Below, in pieces: positions 19,032-30,555 of a stretch of 64,000 bases of DNA (position 1 is its first letter; each line of letters starts with the position of its first letter). This stretch comes from Cerrena zonata. Taxonomy: Eukaryota; Basidiomycota; Agaricomycetes; Polyporales; Cerrenaceae. The stretch is from the NCBI GenBank assembly GCA_038087015.1, contig JASBNA010000040.1:186001-250000 (forward strand). The letters are read 5' to 3'. Below the pieces are notes generated by a model. It worked only from the letters and a program-made list of their open reading frames with translations. It was not told the DNA's origin and made no database searches. The position numbers and the translations under genes are program-made.

Positions 19032-20460
19032 TCAGTACTCGTCCTCTCCGATACCAGGGGGTACAAACAGAAACCTCGTCGTGCCTTCATTCTTTCCCAA
19101 TGAAATTGCATCTGGCAGATCCCCCGAGGCCGCACTATCCCGTAGCTTAGGAGGGAACTCTTGTTCTCGCATAACAATCTTCAGTCGCATGAGTTGGTCA
19201 GATTTATAAGGGACAGGTGGAGGTTCGGGCTTCATCGCACTTCGCGAGATACGATTTGGATGGGGCGAGGAAGGTGTACTAGGAGAAGTACTCGCATGGG
19301 GATTCTGCGCTACTTGAATTAGGAGGTCGATGATTGTATGAGCGATTTCTATAATCATGCACGTCAATGTTAACATCGACGTATAAGTTATATTCTTCTG
19401 CGACTTACCTTGTAAATCTTGTACTTGGGTTTGGAATTGATCTTCCCATTCACCAGGTTTCCCCAGGGTGGCTGCAATCTGATGACTATTGTTGTACCCT
19501 GGTCGTTCTGGAGACGTTCCTTGTTCAAACGAGGATAGTAGAGCAGCGAGGTATATACATCCTAGGGCAATAACATGAGGCGGGAACTGCAAGTTTATCA
19601 ATGTCCGGAAACTAGAATCAAAGTGAGCTTTAGTACACAATTAATATTTATAAAGTGAAAGTTAAACGAACCTGTCAATAGAAAATCGCCATGCCAGTTT
19701 TGTGAGCTTCTTCGTAGCCTTAAATGCACGTCCTATCTTGATAACATAGGGAAACGGCATCCGAGAAGTAAAGTTATAACAGATCATTTCGAGCATGAGT
19801 CGTTCAATGCCTAGTATTCGATCACGGTCAGCATCAATAATCTGCGTAATCATGGTCAGGTTCTTGTTGTCACTGAATTCATGTACAACTCACAGCAGGG
19901 TCGATGTCAAGTTCCCCCGCCACTTTAGACCTGGCAGCTAATTCGGGGGAACGGATGGCATAGGCGGTTATGATGAGTTCTCGAGGTTTCTTCAGTGTAT
20001 CGTGCATTTTGGTGGAAACGCTTAGGGCAGCTAGTGAAACGTCCTGCGCGGATTGATTATTACATCAGATTAGTTAGCATTTTCTGGAGGTAGGGTTGTA
20101 CGTACAACATAGCTAGGTTCTGATCTTCGGGGAAAGAACAAATGAAAACGGTGGTATAGGTTCTGTGCTGTAGCAATGGTTTTTCTTGGGCTATAACATG
20201 CTAAAGTCTTCAGTAATCAATGTGTAATAGAAACGCCGTAATTGGCAGAATACTCACAATCCAGTTTTCGCACCAACTGCGTCAATGAAAGCACAAGCTT
20301 GCTGTCTTGCCTTCTCCTCTTGAGACAACGATAGCTTTCCCCTCTGCTTCTCGGATAGTTGCTCTATCTCCACTGGCGTGAAATATGGTAAGTGATATTG
20401 AACATGAGACTGAGCAGCTTGCGACGACGACTCCGCTTGAGGATATTGCCCAGAGTTCAT
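19032..20460 (-). CDS. CTK2: Cyclin of the CTD-kinase type (CTK2-like)
   Basis: Six exons (20460-20258, 20190-20106, 20043-19894, 19841-19672, 19611-19409, 19348-19032) sum to 1128 nt, giving 375 residues. It begins MNSGQYPQAESS; the conserved entry PYFTPVEIEQLSEKQRGKLS lies near residue 25, then two cyclin-box repeats (IATAQNLYHRFHLFFPR, and FPPHVIALGCIYLAALLSS). The C-terminal tail is Pro/Ser-rich. By family it would pair with a Ctk1/CDK12-type kinase that phosphorylates the RNA polymerase II C-terminal domain. It could instead be a related cyclin K/L/C type. Its start codon is only 90 bp from the divergent PIG-U start. Confidence 0.85.
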
Positions 20461-20550
20461 AATGTAAATGATCGACACGGTGGTTAAAGGTAAAGGTGTG
20501 TAGGCGCTTGTGTACACCACTTGGACTTGTTCACTCACTTGCCGCAGTGC
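20461..20550. promoter_or_regulatory. 90-bp bidirectional promoter, CTK2/PIG-U
   Basis: This is all the sequence between the CTK2 start codon (20460, minus) and the PIG-U start codon (20551, plus). Both genes' 5' UTRs and core promoters must lie here or overlap the partner's coding sequence. No clear TATA box. Confidence 0.6.
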
Positions 20551-22184
20551 ATGGACTTCGGGCTGGTATATCCTGCTCTCGTAGCAAGCAGACTCTTTCT
20601 TGCATTTGCACCACTCCCGGATGCCTTGAGACATGATCATCAACTTTCTTCTCCTCTGACGTCGTATCCACGATGTATGTTGGCGTGACGGCATACTGGA
20701 AATGATACTCATACTATGTTGTAGTACAGGAAGGGATATACTTATTCCAACATGGAATCGACCCATATTCTGGTGGAATGTTTCGACATGTGAGTAATAC
20801 GTGTACGATAGTACGTTGAATGTAACTTAACCTCGTACCAGTCACCGTTGCTGTTGTCTTTGTTTTCAACGGTGTTACCCTTGAACGACGTTACATCCAA
20901 ACTTCTGTGGACAACATGTGACGCTATTTCTGTGTGGAGTCTTGTACAGATATGGAGAACAAGACAGAGGCTTTCGAGCACCTCGAGGGATGGGCTAATT
21001 GCTGCTATGTACGTATATTGTCTTCTATACGTTTCCAGCATAACTGACCGCTTCGTCCGTCAGCTATCTATTAAATCCGTATTTATTATTGCCGTCACTG
21101 GCGTTATCAACCTCGACTATTGAGAACACGTTGCTTCTCCTCTCAATCATGTTTGCTTCCCAAGGTACAACACATCAGTAGTACTATAAAGCCATTGCTG
21201 ACTTTCTGACAGGGCGGTCGTCAAGGTCATTACTGGCATTAGCATTCCTCGTACAACTGTCCCTGCCTGCCTTGGTCTTCGTCATACCGATCAGTCTTTT
21301 ACTGCTCACCGAACCAGTATCAAAACTGGTGTCTCCGAGCATACCCAATATCTCTCTCAACTCTGTACTAGCGAAACTAGCAAAGTTCGGCTCGTATACC
21401 GTTATACTAACACTCTTGTCAACACTCGCTTGTGGTAATTGGGCGTGGGTTGAACAGACATGGGGATCCACGTGCGTATTCTAACTTCGCCAGGTCATGT
21501 ATGAAACTAAACCACCGTTTGAATTTAGTGTCACACTTCCCGACCTCACGCCAAATCCAGGACTTTGGTGGTACTTCTTTACCGAGATGTTTGATCATTT
21601 CCGACCCTTCTTCCTCCTGGTGTTCTCTGTAAGTCTCTTCATCTCCTGATAAGTAACGCTATTTTTTAAATTTCTCCATCAGGTACATCTCTTGATCTAT
21701 GTCCTGCCTGTATGCCTGAAGTTTCAGTAAGCCCCGTTGTGTTTAAACTATTTGAGGCGCTTCAACTTTATATTAGACATGATATACTCTACGCGACTTA
21801 CATCCTCACTGGTATCGCTGCCTTGTTCAAACCCTACCCTACCCTTGCAGACCCTGGCTTATTCTTGAGTCTGATATCCCTCTTCCCCGAAACATATCAA
21901 TGTAGGTTTTCTCATGTCAGCATATATGCGCTCTGCTCACGAATCTCTCCCCAGACCTTCGATACCCGATTGTTACAACACTGCTCCATCTCCACTCAGC
22001 CCTTCTCTTACCACTCTTCCATCACCTCTGGCTATCCCAGGGCACGGGAAATGCCAACTTTTTCTACGCCTCTACACTGGTATTCGGGATGGCGAACGGT
22101 GCTGCATTGCTTGATGCGATATGGTCAGGACTACGAGTTGCGATTGGGACGCTTCCACCAGGATACGAAATTGTACAGAAATGA
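20551..22184 (+). CDS. PIGU: GPI transamidase subunit PIG-U/Gab1
   Basis: Nine exons (20551-20674, 20725-20789, 20842-21008, 21064-21164, 21213-21471, 21529-21628, 21683-21726, 21777-21901, 21955-22184) sum to 1215 nt, giving 404 residues. The start MDFGLVYPALVASRLFLAF is a membrane segment. Then comes the family signature EGIYLFQHGIDPYSGG, followed by repeated hydrophobic spans with NPGLWWYFFTEMFDHFRPFF, LFKPYPTLADPGL and the C-terminal NANFFYASTLVFGMANG. It is an ER multispanning subunit of the complex that attaches GPI anchors to proteins. Length matches the family. It starts inside the short promoter shared with CTK2 and ends 211 bp from the convergent thioredoxin gene. Confidence 0.92.
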
Positions 22185-22394
22185 CCGTGTCTATCATATC
22201 CACTTACGCGTCTTTTTGAGCTCCACTGCTTAATATCGTGTCATGAGTCTAGTGAGATATCATTGCCAACATGAATGGCGCGATTGGGTACTATGATACA
22301 AGGTACAGTATTATTGCTTCTACTGACATCGTAGAGTCACACTCGGATAAGGATGCATAACAATATAGAGGAGCTCGAGGTGAGGTGGGCCAGA

Positions 22395-22900
22395 TTACGC
22401 GTTACTGGCGCGTACGATCAACTCCTACAAGACGTGGGTTACGATCGATGACATCATTGACTGCAAGGGAGCAAAAACGAACCTGGAGACGTGGTGGCAT
22501 GGCACCGACGAGCTCATCGATCTTGACGCCGTTCTTGAAAACCATGAAGGTGGGCATCTATGCGTCGGCAGGAGGTGCTCAGATGGATCGCAGATTGAGG
22601 GGCGATAAACAACTCGACTTACGGCACGAATACCAACTTCCTCAGAAATTTGGGCAGCATCATCGACGTTCACCTTTGCGAAGGTGATGCTTGAGTACTC
22701 GGCAGCAAGCCTCACGAAGATGGGACTGATTTGCTTGCAAGGGCCACACCACTCGGCCCAGAAATCAATAACGACAGTTTTGCCGCTGCTGATCTAGAAT
22801 CCAAAGTCGCAAAAAACCGTTATTACTGTAGGCGGTATATCCAAGCAATGGGACGTACGAGTTCCTGGAACTCTTCGTAGGTCTTTAGTTCCTGGACCAT
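22395..22900 (-). CDS. TRX1: Thioredoxin
   Basis: Four exons (22900-22859, 22793-22623, 22557-22483, 22424-22395) sum to 318 nt, giving 105 residues, the usual cytosolic thioredoxin size. VVIDFWAEWCGPCK holds the redox-active WCGPC. The cis-proline loop is RA-MPTFMVFKNG at the exon 2/3 join. The start is MVQELKTYEEF with no targeting extension. It reduces disulfides using thioredoxin reductase. Oddity: the residue before the cis-Pro is Met rather than the common Thr/Val, and it is created by the splice junction. Confidence 0.95.
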
Positions 22901-24438
22901 GTTGCGTGAAGGGGTGAAGACAGCGGGTTATGACAGAGATGATAGTACAGAACGAGGGGCGGGTGATGAGGAGGAGAGAAAGTTCAGAGCAGCGTTTTAT
23001 AGAGACCTATTCCGGTGCATTTGCTCACTCTGATCTAATCTTTTCCTCCGGGCTTGGTAAGAACGGTAAACCACATGTGACCCCTTCCGGTGATGGATTA
23101 TGTCAGCTTCAGCTACTGCCACCTCAGAAAACGGCAACATATCACAGCTTATGTTCGAGGATTTGTCGGCTCGCGGTAGACTGGTGCTTGATTTGTCAGG
23201 CTTCCGGCCTGAACTGATTGAGGCATCTGGGAGGAGGTTGACTCTGCTGACCACTAGATATGAATCAGAATAAGCTCACGAATCAACATTTTGAACAGCG
23301 TCCTAGGATGGTGCAGACTTACGGTTCTGTCATCTTCACAATGGCGAGCTCGAGAAACGCCGTCTGGGCCCAATCTAGGTGTGCTTCGGTGTGTCCCTCT
23401 TACATATAAAGTTCACATCGGAATCTTCTCATATTCATAATGTCCAGGCCGGTGGCTTTTGTTGACCTTTCATTGGCAGAGACCTGACGTTGATTTGACT
23501 GTTTGGGAATCTTTGGTCAACAACTCTACCACCTGACTATACCTTGTTGATGCTGGCAAGATCCCGGCCAAGCACGGTCTCTTTATCCGAATGCTTACCG
23601 CTGCAAACAGCCCTTGTGGAATCTTACAGAATGTGTGAGCTTCACATAATTGCATACCGAATTCCCAAACCCGCATCTTGCCCCCGAGGGGCTAGTAATA
23701 CTCCCTTCTAAAAACTCGTACATGGCATTGACGACGAACTCCCTCTCGCCATGGGGGAACAGGTTGTGCAGCATTGAGTCAACGTCTGAATGTGAAACCA
23801 CAATAACTCGCTCACATGATCTCTTGGTTTTTCTTTTCTTCTCCAGCCACGATAGAGACAATGTCACCACCAAGAGCTTTAAAACCTAACGAACTAGCAA
23901 ACGACGGCCTAGATCAATATACGGCTTAGAGCTATACCACTTCAAAATACTGTGGAGTCGACTTCCCTCTTGCACTTTCGGAGCCGAGCACTTCTGATAT
24001 GTTTCAGACATGATACGTTTTGCAAAAAGTCCAATGAGACAAATCCCCTACGTGGGTGGCAATTCGTGGTTCTGTGCATGACCCTCGACTTCCATTCTTA
24101 CCATATCCTCTACGGACGTGGTCGATGTCACTCTCCCGCGCCACAAAGACCCACTAACGAATCAGGGTGAGCGCCGCACATTCGATGTTACTGGGAGGGT
24201 CCAATAATCTACAAGATAGCTTTCGGTTATCCTCAACATTCTTCGAATGTCTAAGACATTGCCTGTGCGAAACGCATGCACGTTCACCTCCTCATGGTTG
24301 AAGCTTGGACAAATTGAAGTCCTCAGCCCGTTGAGAAGTATAAATAGCCCATCGCATTCTTCGTTGTTTCCTCAGTCCCACACAAGCCATTACAATCACT
24401 CTCTCCTAGCTTCTCAACCAACCAACAACCTCTTCAAA
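22901..24438. other. Long intergenic region before the hydrophobin
   Basis: 1.5 kb between the thioredoxin start (minus) and the hydrophobin start (plus). The last 110 bp hold a TATA box and a C/T-rich leader for the hydrophobin. Between 23330 and 23880 several short minus-strand stretches look protein-like (for example LDWAQTAFLELAIVKMTEP followed by a GTAAGT donor near 23325), but I could not join them into a gene or name a family. Confidence 0.45.
24339..24346 (+). promoter_or_regulatory. TATA box of the hydrophobin gene
   Basis: TATAAATA, 101 bp upstream of the start codon, followed by a pyrimidine-rich leader. This layout is typical of strongly expressed fungal genes. Confidence 0.7.
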
Positions 24439-24439
24439 G

Positions 24440-24901
24440 ATGTTCACTCGTACCTTCTCCACCATCGCCTCTGCCCTCCTTTTGGCCTCTTTCGCCATGG
24501 CAGTTCCCCAATTCGTCCCTGGTGCTGCTGGAAGCTGCAACGTCGGTGACCTCCAGTGCTGTGACCAAGTCCAGACTGTAAGTCAACTATATTCTACCGA
24601 ACCAAATTTCATTTTTTTCTAACACTATCGTAGCCCGACAGCGAGTCCCTCACTGGTATTTTCGGCGCGCTCGGAATTTCCGCAGACAACCTCAGCGGTC
24701 TCGTTGGTGTGACTTGCACCCCCATCACCGGCATTGGTGCTGGCAGTGGTTCCTCTTGCCAGGCTAACCCCGTCTGCTGTGACGACAACAGCTTCGTGAG
24801 TATTTCTTCCCTACTTCCAAAAAGTACAAATTTCTGATCAACATAATTCTTAGGGTGGTGCTGTCTCTCTCGGCTGTGTTCCCGTTAACCTCAGCCTCTA
24901 A
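24440..24901 (+). CDS. Class I hydrophobin
   Basis: Three exons (24440-24577, 24634-24795, 24854-24901) sum to 348 nt, giving 115 residues. The signal peptide is MFTRTFSTIASALLLASFAM, cleaved near AVPQF. The mature part has the eight-cysteine pattern with two CC pairs: CNVGDLQCC, then a single C after about 32 residues, C after 13, PVCC, and a last C in SLGCVPV seven residues from the end. Spacing is of class I. It is secreted and self-assembles at hypha-air interfaces. Intron positions within the Cys framework are usual for Agaricomycetes. A TATA box lies just upstream. Confidence 0.95.
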
Positions 24902-25185
24902 ACGATTCGGACTCTTCTCATCCCATCCCTTCAATTTCTAGTAGACCATAGATAGAATGTTGGTAGATGATAGTGCGGATGCGTTGATATATTGCTTCGT
25001 TGACTTCTATGTCAAGTACTGCACTACGGTCAAACATTCACATACAACGAGCTCTACAGACAATCATTATGATAAACGCAAGGTTAAGTTTGGAAGGTAA
25101 CGTAAGTCTGGAGCGAATGAAATACGAATATGAGATGGAGATAAAGATCTCGATAGTTTAAACTTGTGGGGAGACACTCAATAAT

Positions 25186-28100
25186 CTACGCATTTCGCTC
25201 GCCAACGAACTCATCAAACCAGCGGAAAATCTCATAATGCCATTTCAAGCTGTAACCGGATATAAACACAAGACCTTCCACAGAAACTCAACACTTACCT
25301 ATTGGCATGCTTGAGTACCCAATGATTTTCGTCAGGGAAGACGACGAGACGACTAGGGATCTTCCGCCTGACGAGAAGATGATTTTAGTTTGCTCAGTAA
25401 GCAAGCGATAATAAGCACTTACTGCTGTAAGGCATTGAACACTGCCATTCCTTCGGCCTCCACTGCACGATAATCGCGACCGTTATGGATCACTAACTCG
25501 GGCGTTGACCATTTGTCAACAAACTCTATCGGATTATTCCTGAAACGGAGTCGGTATCTCTATTCCTGAGACAGACTAATAATAGAGGATCATCGGCTTA
25601 CCGTTTCAGTATTTCTTTGGTCTTCTTCTCCCAGGGATTCCCCCCAAACTCGTAATTGAACTTCACGGCAGAATTAGCACTATACTGCGACGGATGAAAT
25701 AAATTGCGCTTACGAAGAATGATTGGTCTGTTGCATAAGCTGAAAAACTAACATCGAAAAGCTACAAAGGGAATGGCCCAGTCAATATACAGTACAGCAA
25801 GACTGGGAGGCAGCGAACGTACTCCATCATGACATGCGAGTGCTTTGAAATTGAATCCTAATTCTGGGTGACCTTGTATCCAGCTCAACCTGAAGTCAGA
25901 AAATTCACTAATTCTCAAAGTGAATCGAAGCCTACTTCAGAGCGTAGCCACCGTAACTCGCCCCAGCAGCCACTGTACGCTCAGTGTCAATCTAACACGA
26001 CAAAGAATGATTAATTGAGGAAAGGTCGTCACAGATTGGATATATGGATACCTCTGGGAATTCTTCGAGGACATGTTTCCAACCTCTCTGGAGGTCGATT
26101 ATTGGTTTCCCTGACCAGTCAGTCTTAATGGCATTGACGAAGTCTGAGTATAATATATGTCAGTCGACTACAACGCATTGAGAAAGGAAGGACGCAGACC
26201 TTGTCCGAAGGAGGTGGATCCTGTCGGATTGAGGGCCACAACGACATACCCCTGATGTGCGAACACGGTTGGATTCCATCGGTTTGACCATGTGTCTGCC
26301 CAAACACCCTCAGGACCTGCGAGACATGTTATCAGCTTGTAGATAAAACTCAAGCAAATCTGAAAAGCTTACCTCCGTGGATGAGTAAAAGCGCTGGCCA
26401 TCTTTTCTCTTCCCCTCTCACGAAGCCAGGAGGTGTGAATATCCAGCCATGCACCAACTTATGTTCTGCGCCTTCGAACCAGAACTCTTCACCGGCTTCT
26501 AATCCTTTGTCATCGAATTCCTGGTCCGTGAATCGAGTGAGCTGATCAATGTCGAGCTCGTCTTCCGAGTATGATGCAGTGAAGTCGATCTTGTCTAGAT
26601 TACGGAGGACAAATACGTCGTTGGGTGAGGTGAACGAAGAATGGGTGAACAACAGGCGACCATTCTGTAGTGCATGGATACCGTGGGTAGAACCACTTTG
26701 TGTCAAGACGGCTGGTATGCCGTGTAAGGCGTGACGTCTTTCTGAATCGTCGGGAATGGGCATTGCGAACAACTTGACACGAGCATAATCTTCTGCGGTG
26801 AGGTACATAGTTTTACCATCCCGGGAGAACTTACGAAAGATAATTTCATGAAGGTCGGGAGTAATTCAGAGCAATATGCAAGACTTACTGCGATTTCTTT
26901 GGCACTACGATCCCAGCCTTGAGTTAAGGTATAGCGATTGCTAGTTTTCAGATCGTAGACCACAATATTTGCACTAGGAAAAAATGTCAACGCCTATCAT
27001 TATAGGGGGTGATAAATAAACACACTGATCGACTTCATGACCATCTTCCTCAAGCTCAATCCAGGCGGCTTTGTCTCCGAGATAACTAATGATTGGGTTC
27101 TGAGTGGTGGCGTGTTTGCCAGCAGTCAGTTGTTTACGATTCTTCCCTTGCAAGTCGACAATATATACCTGTAGAATAAATGTTAAATGGTGATAGTGAG
27201 CTCAGACGAGGATTTCGACTTACGTCTTGTTTAGTATGGAGTGCAGCAGGCAGGGTGGGATCCCTCGTCGTGTAAATTACATGAGTCGGGGAGACATCAA
27301 AATGGTCGACCCCTCCGTAGGGTTCAACTGGTGAACTCTGGATAAAATGAGTTAGCCGAGTATATTGTGGCGGGATAGGTAAAACTGACGTGTCCAGTGC
27401 CATTCAAGAGGTTCACGTATTTATTGCCTAAAATCCATTGACGGGCTTTATTTTGCGTCAGCTTGACAGAGAATAACGCGTTTTTCTTTGGGCCGATCCA
27501 GGTGTCCCACTGTCCATCCTCCATGTTAGTTTGTCCTAAGGAATGGAAAGTTGCAACTTACGTGTCTCGCGTAAGTGTCGTCAAATACATAAGCACTATG
27601 TGGGCGTTCCTCCCAGGCTTCGTCATTCTCCGCGACTTTCATGATATCACCATCCTCGTATACCTCGTCCGAGAAGACCAGATAGTCTGAACGCCCCGTG
27701 AAACGAAAGTTGGTTGGGGAAGCTGTGGGAAAGTCTCCAACCCAAACCGCAGACTCCAGAGACGTCCGTATGGTACCAGCATTCACATCTACGCGGAAAG
27801 GGATCGCATACAGAGCCTTGTTCGTGCCCTTCTTGCTTTCTTCTTTGGCGACATAAGCAATAGTACGTGAGTCAAGCCAGAAAGCCTCTCCGTCGCTTGC
27901 AAGAGCGATTTCAAGGGACTCAGCCGCCACGTCAATAGGTGCTACTACAACAGCGTTACGATTCCTTGGAAGCGGTTAGAAATTTATCAAAGTAGCACGA
28001 GAAAGCCAGGTATCATACCTTCTTTCTTCCACTGAGTAAGTGGTGACTTGAATCAACAGCAGGTCCCCGGAAGGGTTAGGAATACCAACTTGAGCTCTAG

Positions 28101-28287
28101 GAAGTTCAACAAGGTCGACTGGAGAGAAGATACCACGTCCCTCTCGTAGATTGAAATTGGAAGAGGGCGAAAACGACTTGGTGAAGTCTTCCTGACTTAG
28201 AGCCGCGTCGGTTTGGTGCAACGGAAGTTGAGACTGAACACCAAAGACCGAGAGTGGAAAGCTCAACGCGAGCAGAGGCCACATCAT
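25186..28287 (-). CDS. Secreted prolyl-oligopeptidase-family peptidase (S9, dipeptidyl-peptidase V-like)
   Basis: A multi-intron gene on the minus strand. It starts [19 protein letters not shown], a signal peptide, and ends GERNA-stop at 25186. The N-terminal two thirds form a beta-propeller with repeated strand blocks ([36 protein letters not shown]). The C-terminal alpha/beta-hydrolase domain carries [18 protein letters not shown], the serine nucleophile in GASYGGYA (near 25960), the aspartate region VIHNGRDYR (near 25490) and the catalytic histidine in [13 protein letters not shown] (near 25330). It removes dipeptides or acylated residues from extracellular peptides. I did not resolve every exon, so the boundaries inside the span are approximate. 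Family call firm; subfamily DPP V versus acylaminoacyl peptidase less so. Confidence 0.88.
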
Positions 28288-29064
28288 CGCTGTACCAATG
28301 ATGAGGGAGACAACAGGTCTCGGGCAACCTGTCGTTACAACATCTCATGAACATCATATTAAGGGCGTAGTGTCGCTGACTAGTGTATGTCGGGAGTTAG
28401 GCGAGGTACCTTTGGTATGATTTAGGTATAATGTCGATCGATCATCAAACAGAGTTGCTTTGTTTGCACCAGAGACCTACAAGAGCTTTAGAGTGTCAGA
28501 TAAGGCCATGAGGAGGTGAGTAAGAATAGTGAAACAGCAAGCTTGTTCGACTCACCATCTGCTCACAGTATTATTTTATTTCAAACTTAGGACCGATCTG
28601 CCGATTCAGATACGTCCTAGATAGTTCCGCCAGAGAACAAGGCAAAATCCTGAAAAAGAAAAATTGCATTTATCACCATGGTGGTTCATGAACAAACTGT
28701 GTGCGCTTATATACTCGTGGACGAATACAGTATTTCAGTGCGGACAACATCTACTACCAAGAATGAGATTGCAATACGCTATTAGTATCACTAGCAAGTT
28801 ATGTAGTACAGTGCAAGATGTAGGAATAACAACAAATCAGGTCAGTAGGGCTCGAAACAGGTAACTAAATGTCCGAAACGGCACTGTCTACAGCGTCAAT
28901 CAAAGTTCGACAGCTAAAGTTCAAGAAAGTCCTGGGTCAAACAGTCCGTAGCTATATACAGTCAATCGTTTTTTCCCAACACCAGAAGTTCTTCCGGGTA
29001 GAAGCAGGTGAAAGGGTATTAAAAGAAACAAGTCGGCACCGTAGGCAATGGAGTGTCGACGTCA
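28288..29064. other. Intergenic, promoter side of the S9 peptidase
   Basis: Upstream of the S9 peptidase and downstream of the small secreted gene, both on the minus strand. Only short frames without motifs. Confidence 0.5.
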
Positions 29065-29692
29065 TTATGACGACGAGGTCGCGTTGTAGATGATAGGGGT
29101 ATTTGAGATAGCAAGGTTGCGTCCGACGGCACCCTGGCAAAGCGGCAAGTCTCAGAACACAATAATTTACGGAACAAGAACAAAGTATCACTCACCGCGC
29201 CGTCATCCCACTCTTCGATGACTACTAGTTGGAATTGGTAATTAGTCGCGGCCTTACCAGCACCGAATCCGCCTTCTGGTTGGGAGAAGTCCGGCATGGT
29301 GAGATGGTCAGGTGCTGGGTTCTTGGGGTAAGGAACAGCTAGGTAGACGGAAATTTAGTACAAGCCATGAGAACGGGCTACAGAACACAAGACTCACCGG
29401 GGTAGTTCGCGAAGTCAAACCGGCCGAAGAAATACCCGTTCGTGAACAGGGTAGTGGGAGTAATTGCTTTGCCCATCGCATCATCTGCTAAAAGCCAGAC
29501 GTGATAAGCATAGCTTGACCTGCCGTAGTCGCCAAGTGAATTGTAGCTGAAGCTGAAGTTAGCCCCAGGTGCGATGTGCGTTCCGGCTGTAGGTAAGTTA
29601 ATCGCTGGATCGCCCGTACGTCTGATGGGGTTGGCGAAGGCGATGGAGAGGATGGCGAGGAGGGGAACTATAACACGTGTGAGGGAGATCAT
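29065..29692 (-). CDS. Small secreted protein of unknown function
   Basis: Three exons (29692-29398, 29338-29196, 29133-29065) sum to 507 nt, giving 168 residues. The signal peptide is MISLTRVIVPLLAILSIAFA, then NPIRRTGDP. The mature part has no cysteine and several aromatic/Gly blocks (NFSFSYNSLGDYGRSSYAY, TNGYFFGRFDFANYP, NYQFQLVVIEEWDDG), suggesting a beta-rich fold. The C-terminus is Ser-rich. I do not recognise a named family; the exons close in frame with canonical GT-AG introns, so I believe the gene is real. Confidence 0.78.
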
Positions 29693-30555
29693 TGTGAAGG
29701 TGTGGAGGGTATGAAGTATACGAATATTGGGTGAAGGAGGAGGGGATAGCGGAATGAGGTTATTTTATACTGTGCTCGAAGGCAGTGGAGTATGACTGAA
29801 GGACGTCTGGATCCGTCCAGCTTTATAGCGACAAATTGTCTGGAGGTGAGTGATCGGGCAGACCTCCCCACTTACATTATCCAATGGCATCCAATACATC
29901 CGACCGCGATCCGATCCGGACCTACATCAAGGAAAAACACGGATGAAAGCTCGAACAACGATTGGTATTGCGAGAAGGACCATGCACCTGCCTAGCACAC
30001 ATCAGAATCACCAACACCTACTGAATGCATGAGATTCGACGTGGTTCAATGTGCTAAACCCTTTCCTTATTGTTAATAGCTAGCCGGACTTACTCCCGTC
30101 ACATTTCAGTTGCATCCGCGCTGGGATATAACTGGAGAACAGTCCAACAAGATTATCAGTGGGAAACACGCCAGTACCGAAATTTACCTCTCAAGTCAAA
30201 GGCAGTGTCAACTTACACCGAGCATCATGCCAGAAAACAAGCGGAGAGATGGGAAATGGGACAGGACCAACCGGCGTCTGTTCCCCATCCGGATTGCTTC
30301 GATTTGCTTCTCACCTTCAATATCCTCCACCCGGCCTCAGTTGGCCTCACCACACTCTGGTCTTAGACTAAAGAAGGCAGTGGATCGGCCTGACGGTTGA
30401 AAGAAATTGGTCAAAGCTTCAAAAGCATGTACAATACCCTATACCCATATCATGCGTCGACCTTCCAATGCACAGCCGTCATGATCATGCTAAATAAAGC
30501 GCAAGAAATGCTGCATGTGCGCAAAAGTCCAGAGAAAAGAGGATACAATGCGAGT
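29693..30555. other. Intergenic region
   Basis: Upstream of the small secreted gene and downstream of RPT5, both on the minus strand. Overlapping short open frames at 30070-30400 have no splice-consistent coding or known motif. Confidence 0.45.

Noticed and set aside
30070..30400. Three overlapping plus-strand open frames
   Set aside because: Mutually overlapping, no splice structure, no motif.
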